Assembly: GCA_934589525.1 (NCBI GenBank) | Contig: CAKTOB010000001.1 | Location: 124,001 to 188,000 of the forward strand | Source: an uncultured Oscillospiraceae bacterium | GTDB lineage: Bacteria > Bacillota > Clostridia > Oscillospirales > Oscillospiraceae | Length of the DNA: 64,000 nucleotides | Direction of reading: 5' to 3' | In this document: in pieces, positions 58,986 to 64,000 of the stretch | Numbering within the stretch: the stretch's first letter is position 1 | How the letters are laid out: each line of letters opens with the position of its first letter | Translations under genes and position numbers: made by a program | Notes under the pieces: model-generated | Databases searched by the model: none | The model's input: the letters and a program-made list of their open reading frames with translations, nothing else | Told to the model about the DNA's origin: nothing

Positions 58986-59321
58986 ATGAACTTCTATGAT
59001 GATTTGCTCATGCAGACCCAGATGAATTATTCCAAGTACTATCACATCTATGCTTCCGGCAGTACGCCTTATCAGCTGACTGATAAAAAGCCGCTGCCGT
59101 ATCTACATTGCGGACAACATCAAAGAGAAGTCCTTCGGACTGGACGGGCGGCTGGATGAGCTGCTGCCTGCGCTCCGGGAGGCGTGCGAGGCATGACGAT
59201 ACAGAAAGTAGTAATCAAAGCATTCTACAATTCCGTGCCTTCGGCGAAAACCGGGATGGGCTTGCCATTTGAACCATCGTTGATGATCTTAAATGCCGTA
59301 GCGAGGAAAAGAAAATCATGA
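58986..59321 (+). pseudogene. Decayed gene string downstream of the divergent promoter
   Basis: ATG 58986 follows GAAAGGAATGG and opens 57 codons (NFYDDLLMQTQMNYSKYYHI). A different frame then gives ADNIKEKSFGLDGRLDELLP to a stop at 59196. That stop overlaps a 42-codon frame starting at 59193 (MTIQKVVIKAFYNSVPSAKT), which overlaps another short frame at 59318. The second piece looks like a normal protein C-terminus without its start. This pattern fits a deletion fusing the ends of one or two genes; the original product is not recognised. Confidence 0.45.
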
Positions 59322-59342
59322 ATAATAAAGAGGTGAACGATT

Positions 59343-59510
59343 ATGGATGGATGTCAGGAAGCCAGAAACGCAATTACTATCACTGAAGTTCCCTGCCCTC
59401 AGTGCGGGGCCGAGGTGGAGGTCTTTATCCGAGACGGTTCCCTGGCGGCGGATGCCGTCTGCGACACCTGCGGCCATGTGATCCCTGCAGGCACCAACAT
59501 GGGAGGGTAA
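59343..59510 (+). CDS. Small zinc-ribbon protein
   Basis: A 55-residue protein with two CxxC pairs, CPQC (residues 18-21) and CDTC (40-43), that can form a single zinc or iron ribbon. The start has a plausible GAGGTGA upstream. It ends 4 bases before the DUF3786 gene, so the two are probably translated together. Function unknown; such ribbons often serve as small adaptors or redox proteins. Confidence 0.6.
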   Translation: MDGCQEARNAITITEVPCPQCGAEVEVFIRDGSLAADAVCDTCGHVIPAGTNMGG

Positions 59511-59514
59511 GCCT

Positions 59515-60141
59515 TTGACACACCAACAACCAACCACCAACCGCGCCTTTCAGGAGATGCGGAAGCCGGCTCTGGACCGGCTGGCAGGCCGAGCGCCGGA
59601 GGAGCTCTCAGCCCGGACGGGTATCCCTTTTGATCGGCAGCGGCAGGTGTTTTCCCTGTCCAGCCTGGGCCGGAACATGGAAATTGACTATCCCGGCTAT
59701 GAAATTCGCCCGGCGGTGGACGACTGGCACCACTTGCTGATCCTACACTACCTGGACCTGGCCGATGGGACACCTTTGAGCCATCAGTTGATGACCTTTG
59801 GGGACCTGCCCAGTGGCATGGTCCGGGGTGGGGGCTTCGACCGGCAAAGCGAGCAGGATCTTGGCCTGCTCCTGGGCCATGCGCCCCAGGCGCAAGTGGA
59901 AAGGGCCTGCCGGGCCTTGGGAGGCGTCCTGATGCCGTCCAACGCCGACGTCTGTGCTGTCTTCTCCCTGTTTCCTAATTATCCCATCACGCTGAATCTC
60001 TGGTCTGCCGATGAGGAGATCCCTGGCAGCGGGCGGCTGTTCCTGGACCGGAGCGCTTCCCACTACCTGACGGTAGAGGACGCCGTCACCGCTGGCTCCG
60101 TTCTGATGGAGGCCCTGGTTCAAGAACTGAATGGAAGATGA
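59515..60141 (+). CDS. DUF3786-family protein
   Basis: A 208-residue soluble protein. The C-terminal half (ADVCAVFSLFPNYPITLNLW, then SGRLFLDRSASHYLTVEDA) is the DUF3786 core. That family is common in anaerobes near corrinoid or one-carbon genes, but its activity is not established. TTG at 59515 is used as start, with GGGAGGG 8 bases upstream; the zinc-ribbon gene precedes it. Confidence 0.75.
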   Translation: MTHQQPTTNRAFQEMRKPALDRLAGRAPEELSARTGIPFDRQRQVFSLSSLGRNMEIDYPGYEIRPAVDDWHHLLILHYLDLADGTPLSHQLMTFGDLPSGMVRGGGFDRQSEQDLGLLLGHAPQAQVERACRALGGVLMPSNADVCAVFSLFPNYPITLNLWSADEEIPGSGRLFLDRSASHYLTVEDAVTAGSVLMEALVQELNGR

Positions 60142-60661
60142 TCATGTGCAAACTATTATATTTCAAGGCTGCAAGCATGTCGAAGAATCTCTCAAAGCCA
60201 GATCATTGATACACAGATAGATAAAAACAGCAACGCGGCCGGGCACATCGAGTTCGACCGCGTTATTCGTCATTTTGAAAGGCTTCTGCCTGTTTGCAGA
60301 TCGCAATATTTTTTCAGTCTCTGCTTCTCTTTTCCCAGCAAAGAAGTCCACAACTGTTTTAGAGATTGACCAGCCCAAGGCACATAAGGCCGTAAATGCT
60401 TTGGAAATGCTTTGAAAAATGATAAGTTTTTCTATACTTTCATGTAGAAATATGGTATAATAGTTTTTTCTGCAACTTGCACTTGCAATTTGCAATTTAT
60501 ATTGAAAGACCGACTTTTTAGAAATGTTTCTGTTATTTTTTGCAGGGTTATGATATAATAAAACGCAGAATATGAAAGCCTATTGTTGTTTTCTGCCTGA
60601 CAACATTGTTGTCAGCTATTGATGGTTACGACAGAGAATAAAAGTGGAAGGGTGTGGTACA
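60142..60661. other. Gene-free spacer before the LytTR system
   Basis: No convincing gene. Two extended -10 promoters are seen: TGGTATAAT (about 60453-60461) and TGATATAAT (60551-60559). The hairpin-forming sequence TTGCACTTGCAATTTGCAA lies between them at about 60478-60496. A minus-strand open frame of 110 codons (60163-60495) has no ribosome site or known motif. Confidence 0.5.
60551..60559 (+). promoter_or_regulatory. Extended -10 promoter of the LytTR operon
   Basis: TGATATAAT lies about 100 bases before GTG 60662; no good -35 is seen, which suggests activator dependence. Confidence 0.5.
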
Positions 60662-61372
60662 GTGCCCAAAATTTTGCTTGTAGAAGATAATCAGGCCGCC
60701 GTTGTAAAAATCAGACAGTTTATAGAAAATATAGATACTGCTCTTGAACTTCTGACTTGCAAGGAGGCTGGTGCGGCTTATATTCTTGCGCAAAAGCAAA
60801 AAGTGGATTTGTTCATTCTGGACATTCAATTGAAGGACTATAAGGGAACCAGTCTGGCCGCCCAACTGCGCGGTTTGCCGGAATATAAATACACGCCGAT
60901 TATTTTTGAAAGTGCTTTGGCTGGAGAAGAACTGTCTGCTTACCGGGAGGTGAAGTGCTACGGATTCTTGATTAAGCCTTATACCGAAGCAGAATTTCGC
61001 GCTGTCCTTTGTGATGCTCTGGGACTTTCCGCTCATCTGCATCAGGAGGAAAAACATATTCAGATTGAGCAAAAGCAGTTTATTCTGGACTATCCTGTGT
61101 CAGAAATCGTATATGTGGAGGCACTTGGGAAAAAACTTACCATTCATACCCGAAATGCTCTTTCCGGAATGAAGGAAGATGTTATTTCAGGTTATACATT
61201 GATTCGCTTTTTACAGCTGATCGATGATTCGAAAGTTGTGCAGTGTCATAAAAGTATTCTGGTCAATACTGCATACATTGATCGAATCGATAAAGCAGGA
61301 AAAGAAATCATACTGAAAGGCTCTGCGGAAAGGCTGCCGGTGGGCAACAAGTATCAGTCCGCACTCTGGTAA
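60662..61372 (+). CDS. LytTR-family response regulator (AgrA-like)
   Basis: A 236-residue regulator. Receiver domain residues 1-120 have ILLVEDN, phospho-acceptor Asp54 in LFILDIQL and IKPY. The LytTR DNA-binding domain follows (about 135-236: IVYVEALGKKLTIHT, VVQCHKSILVNTAYIDRID). GTG at 60662 is chosen because AAGGG lies at suitable distance and it begins the receiver fold; 60644 is an alternative. Its stop overlaps the kinase start (TAATG). The usual partner signal in this class is a peptide. Confidence 0.88.
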   Translation: MPKILLVEDNQAAVVKIRQFIENIDTALELLTCKEAGAAYILAQKQKVDLFILDIQLKDYKGTSLAAQLRGLPEYKYTPIIFESALAGEELSAYREVKCYGFLIKPYTEAEFRAVLCDALGLSAHLHQEEKHIQIEQKQFILDYPVSEIVYVEALGKKLTIHTRNALSGMKEDVISGYTLIRFLQLIDDSKVVQCHKSILVNTAYIDRIDKAGKEIILKGSAERLPVGNKYQSALW

Positions 61373-62694
61373 TGTCCATGCAGGATACGTTTTTATATTT
61401 TCTTTCCATGTTGGTGGAATCAATCGCTCTTTCGTGCTGTATTCTGGCCGTGTTCAGAGATCAAAAGGATTTGAGGAAAAAAGATTTCATTCTTGTTCCT
61501 TCAGTTTCTCTTTGTCTGCTCATAGCCAGATCCAGCTATGGTGGGGCATCTCCCGGTTTTCATCTCACGCAGGGCTTTTTCCTGGCTCCGGCAGACAATT
61601 TCCCAATCCTGCTGATTCTGCTGATGGGACTTTTATTGCTGACCAGCACTCTGTTGAATACGCAGGATGGCGGACGCACATTCTGCGGTACAATGGCCGC
61701 CTTTTCTCTATATTTGTTATGCCACTTCTGCGCAGTTATCTTTGCGAGCCTTTTCAACTTGACAAGCTCTGGTATCGCTGTTGTGAGCAGTGCTGTTACC
61801 TTGCTGCTATGTATCTTCGTGGTGTGCCTGCCCTGGTTTCAGGGGCTTCGCAGCGCACTGCGAACAGGCTCCTTTCTGGTGCAGGTACTCTCAATAAATG
61901 TTACTTTATTTTTTACGGCTGTCTGTGCGTGCACATCCTTTGACCCGATTCGTTTTATGGCGCATTGGAAGTTCATCGCCTTTTTGCTTCTGCCACTTCT
62001 TTTTCTGGACATCGTTTTATGGATGATGAACACCCGACAGGAGGAACAGCGGAAACAAATCAGAATGACGGAGCAGTATGTTCCGATTGTAGAGGAACTG
62101 ATTTCACAGGTTCGGGCAAGGCAGCATGAATTTAATAACCGAATGATGGCCATCGAGGCAGCTGTTTCTTCGGCAGAAAGCCTGCCAGAAGCGCAGGAAG
62201 CTGTTGCGTTACTGACAAAGGGGCTTGTGCTGAACGCGAACGACAGCATGCTGCTGGCCTGTGACAGCAAAATCATTTCCGGTTTTGTTTTCGGGAAGAT
62301 CAAGCAGGCGGAAATTTCCGGTTTGGACATCCGCCTTCAAATTTCTACCAGTTTTAAGAAGGCAAGCATTCCTGAAACGGTATGGATCGAACTGATTGGA
62401 ATTCTACTGGATAATGCCTTAGAGGCATCCAAACAGGGAGATACCATTTATCTTGAAAGCTGCCAGGCGGAAAATGTTACGGAGCTTTGGGTATGCAATC
62501 CGCATCCGCCGCTGTCCGGGACAGAGTTTATGCGTCTGTTCGCAAAAGGCGTTTCCACAAAGGCGGGGAGCTCTCACGGATATGGGCTGTATCAGCTTAT
62601 GCGGATCACCGAACACTATCGCGGCAGGATTCTGACCCGGAACGAAATTCGGAGTGATCGGAATTATGTGGTGTTCGGCGTTCGGTTTTCATGA
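61372..62694 (+). CDS. GHKL sensor histidine kinase (AgrC-like)
   Basis: A 440-residue kinase. About six hydrophobic helices lie in residues 1-225, then a helical DHp with RQHEFNNR (His252) and a GHKL ATP domain (LIGILLDNALEASK; GSSHGYGLYQL). This is the quorum-sensing AgrC/BlpH-type layout that pairs with LytTR regulators. No AgrB or AgrD peptide gene is seen in this window. Translation is coupled to the regulator by the TAATG overlap. Confidence 0.88.
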   Translation: MSMQDTFLYFLSMLVESIALSCCILAVFRDQKDLRKKDFILVPSVSLCLLIARSSYGGASPGFHLTQGFFLAPADNFPILLILLMGLLLLTSTLLNTQDGGRTFCGTMAAFSLYLLCHFCAVIFASLFNLTSSGIAVVSSAVTLLLCIFVVCLPWFQGLRSALRTGSFLVQVLSINVTLFFTAVCACTSFDPIRFMAHWKFIAFLLLPLLFLDIVLWMMNTRQEEQRKQIRMTEQYVPIVEELISQVRARQHEFNNRMMAIEAAVSSAESLPEAQEAVALLTKGLVLNANDSMLLACDSKIISGFVFGKIKQAEISGLDIRLQISTSFKKASIPETVWIELIGILLDNALEASKQGDTIYLESCQAENVTELWVCNPHPPLSGTEFMRLFAKGVSTKAGSSHGYGLYQLMRITEHYRGRILTRNEIRSDRNYVVFGVRFS

Positions 62695-62709
62695 ATATGC
62701 GGTATGAAC

Positions 62710-62755
62710 AAGGGTTTTGTGGGAATGAAATTCGTTTTATTCCCACAAAGCCCTT
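62710..62755 (+). terminator. Terminator after the kinase gene
   Basis: AAGGGTTTTGTGGGAAT (62710-62726) pairs with ATTCCCACAAAGCCCTT (62739-62755) with one mismatch, followed by ATTCGTTT. Confidence 0.75.
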
Positions 62756-62771
62756 ATTCGTTTCCATAGGG

Positions 62772-62800
62772 TTGTAGTCAGAAAGAGGATTGCGTATAAT
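62772..62800 (+). promoter_or_regulatory. Promoter of the ABC-2 exporter genes, weak -35
   Basis: TTGTAG (62772-62777), 17-base spacer, TATAAT (62795-62800). The imperfect -35 fits a promoter switched on by the adjacent LytTR regulator; clear paired LytTR sites were not identified. Confidence 0.6.
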
Positions 62801-62829
62801 ACACACAAACAAAGGAGGGGACGATTTCA

Positions 62830-63585
62830 ATGTTTCGACTTATGAAAAATGAATGGAAAAAGATATGGATACCGGTGCTGCTGACTTTGATTGTCGTTAC
62901 CGTGGCAGCGTGTACGATGACGGCCACGATATATCCGGATTATTCGCTTACCTACACATTGGATGCATGGGAGGTTGGAACAGAGTATCTTTCTCTGCTA
63001 TATCCTCTGTTTGTGGTTCTGCCTGTATGCTGGAATCTGCATCAGGAACGAAAAAACAATTTTCTCGTCTATGTGCAGCCCCGTGTGCCTATGAGGAAAT
63101 ACCTCTGGGTCAAGTGGATGGTTTATGCAATCAGCGCATTTTGCATCATCACAGTTCCGTACATTCTCTCGGCAGTTACGGCCTTACGCATTGATCCTCA
63201 TCTGGATGCCCTCAATATGGGAAATCGCATTTTTGAAAACACCTATTCGGAGCACCCTGTAATTTACACGGTGACGCTCTCTGTTTTCAGAGGCCTGATC
63301 GGCGTTTTGGTGATGACAATGGGCTTCTTTTTAGCCATGTATTGTGAAAATATTTTTGTTGTACTGACGGGTCCGTTCCTATATACGATTTTGGAGAATT
63401 TCTTGCTTGCGATTTTGGGAGTTCCACAATATCGGCTGGTGACAGCGTTTGACCCGAACTGTTTGAGCCCAGAACTTATTACAACAATGTCCTTTGTTGC
63501 CGGCCCTTCCTTATTGGTTGCCGTTATCACACTGCTGGCAATCTACTTTTCCAAGGTAAAAAAGGAGAAGGTGGTCAAGGTATGA
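62830..63585 (+). CDS. ABC-2 type exporter permease subunit
   Basis: A 251-residue membrane protein with six predicted helices. It begins MFRLMKNEWKKIW and shows LHQERKNNFLVYVQPRVPMRKYLWVKW, the usual cytoplasmic entry to a membrane core. AGGAGGGG precedes ATG 62830. It is the first gene after the promoter; the next gene overlaps by 4 bases. Such permeases are often targets of LytTR/AgrC systems for peptide immunity or export. An ATPase subunit is not in the window and would be expected downstream. Confidence 0.7.
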   Translation: MFRLMKNEWKKIWIPVLLTLIVVTVAACTMTATIYPDYSLTYTLDAWEVGTEYLSLLYPLFVVLPVCWNLHQERKNNFLVYVQPRVPMRKYLWVKWMVYAISAFCIITVPYILSAVTALRIDPHLDALNMGNRIFENTYSEHPVIYTVTLSVFRGLIGVLVMTMGFFLAMYCENIFVVLTGPFLYTILENFLLAILGVPQYRLVTAFDPNCLSPELITTMSFVAGPSLLVAVITLLAIYFSKVKKEKVVKV

Positions 63586-64000
63586 TTCCCTTGATTCGGA
63601 GGAATATCAGGCTATTGGGAATCGGGAAAACTTTACTCCTGTTTATTGGCTGTTTTCTCTTCGCTCTCAGTTCTCGGAGCGGTACGGCATTGAGCTTTGA
63701 GCAGCATTTGCTGTCAGGAACAACAGAACATTACTATCTGGTATTTTTCCTTATGCCTTTGATTCTCCTGAACTGCTTCTCTTTGGCAGAAGATGACCCA
63801 CCCTATGTGATTTTCCGCTTTGGAAGTTACCGCCACTATTTTATTCGGAAATGGATTAGCCTTGGCGTACTGCCTGCCATTTTGGTGCTGGTTCAGCTGG
63901 CGGCAATCCTGATGTCCGGAGTGGGGCTTCCTATGGAAAACACATGGCGGCTTCCTGTCGGAAGTTTGGAAGCGGAGCTTTTTGAAGCACTCAGTCAGGT
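63582..64000 (+). CDS. Second ABC-2 type permease-like membrane protein, cut by the window end
   Basis: The frame from ATG 63582 (overlapping the previous stop) is open to the window end, 139 codons. It begins IPLIRRNIRLLGIGKTLLLF and contains two or three hydrophobic helices (VFFLMPLILLNCFS; LGVLPAILVLVQLAAILM) around the polar EDDPPYVIFRFGSYRHYFIRKW, similar in layout to the previous gene. The C-terminal part is outside the window. Confidence 0.7.
   Translation, partial: MIPLIRRNIRLLGIGKTLLLFIGCFLFALSSRSGTALSFEQHLLSGTTEHYYLVFFLMPLILLNCFSLAEDDPPYVIFRFGSYRHYFIRKWISLGVLPAILVLVQLAAILMSGVGLPMENTWRLPVGSLEAELFEALSQ

Noticed and set aside
60163-60495. A 110-codon minus-strand gene before the LytTR operon
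   Set aside because: It has no ribosome site, no recognised motif, and its region contains plus-strand promoter elements.

Overview
The window is a GC-rich stretch (roughly 60% GC in most genes) of a Gram-positive, anaerobic, Clostridia-type chromosome. The best guess is a gut Oscillospiraceae/Ruminococcaceae-like bacterium. This rests on strong AGGAGG-type ribosome binding sites, TTGACA/TATAAT promoters, a butyrate kinase, a QueH queuosine enzyme, Rrf2 regulators, AgrC/LytTR signalling, a phiLC3-type holin and dense families of modular intergenic repeats. Genus cannot be fixed from the sequence alone. No rRNA and no CRISPR array is present.

Layout. 1-3.1 kb: the end of a CtpE-like P-type ATPase and a MocR regulator. 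3.6-7.2 kb: a three-gene sensory operon (7TM sensor-like protein, histidine kinase, NarL-type regulator). 7.3-9.3 kb: an L-cysteine desulfidase-like enzyme and a RelB/ParE toxin-antitoxin pair whose promoter lies inside a palindromic operator. 9.8-22.3 kb: a compact podovirus-like prophage element (small zinc protein, terminase, P22-like portal, Prp protease, scaffold, N4-gp56-type capsid, neck and tail proteins, holin) with a divergent XRE repressor and ImmA-type peptidase. It has no recognisable integrase, lysin, replication or long-tail genes. 23.2-25.5 kb: an Rrf2 regulator, a dCMP deaminase, an orphan AT-rich pseudopilin and gene fragments. 26.2-31.7 kb: a PlsC acyltransferase, an acyl-CoA ligase, two membrane proteins and CCA-adding enzyme. 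31.9-34.6 kb: a MoxR ATPase/VWA pair. 36.4-42.5 kb: a purine locus (NCS2 permease, NTPase-MobA fusion, three-subunit molybdenum hydroxylase). 42.7 kb: an AT-rich orphan gene. 44.1-44.3 kb: tRNA-His, tRNA-Arg and tRNA-Gly. 44.4-50.0 kb: an envelope glycolipid/O-acetylation cluster plus butyrate kinase. 50.7-57.2 kb: an ABC-F ATPase, a YhcH-family protein and a queH, RNA methylase, lipid kinase, lspA, rluD operon. 57.9 kb: initiator tRNA with a dead integrase fragment beside it. 58.4-60.1 kb: a decayed region with a second Rrf2 regulator, a zinc-ribbon protein and a DUF3786 protein. 60.7-64 kb: a LytTR/AgrC-type two-component system and an ABC-2 type exporter cut by the window end.

The strongest biological signal is in the prophage. 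It encodes its own homologue of Prp, the cysteine protease that trims ribosomal protein L27 in Firmicutes. Both the scaffold and the major capsid protein next to it carry the same LQLFA-E sequence near their N-termini, which closely resembles the L27 site that Prp cuts. The simplest reading is a phage that has captured the protease and uses an L27-like tag on its own head proteins. A second theme is the gene-free space. It is filled with at least five recurrent repeat modules, one of which supplies the stop codon of two adjacent genes. A purine-rich minus-strand transcription unit near 36 kb may be a new RNA.
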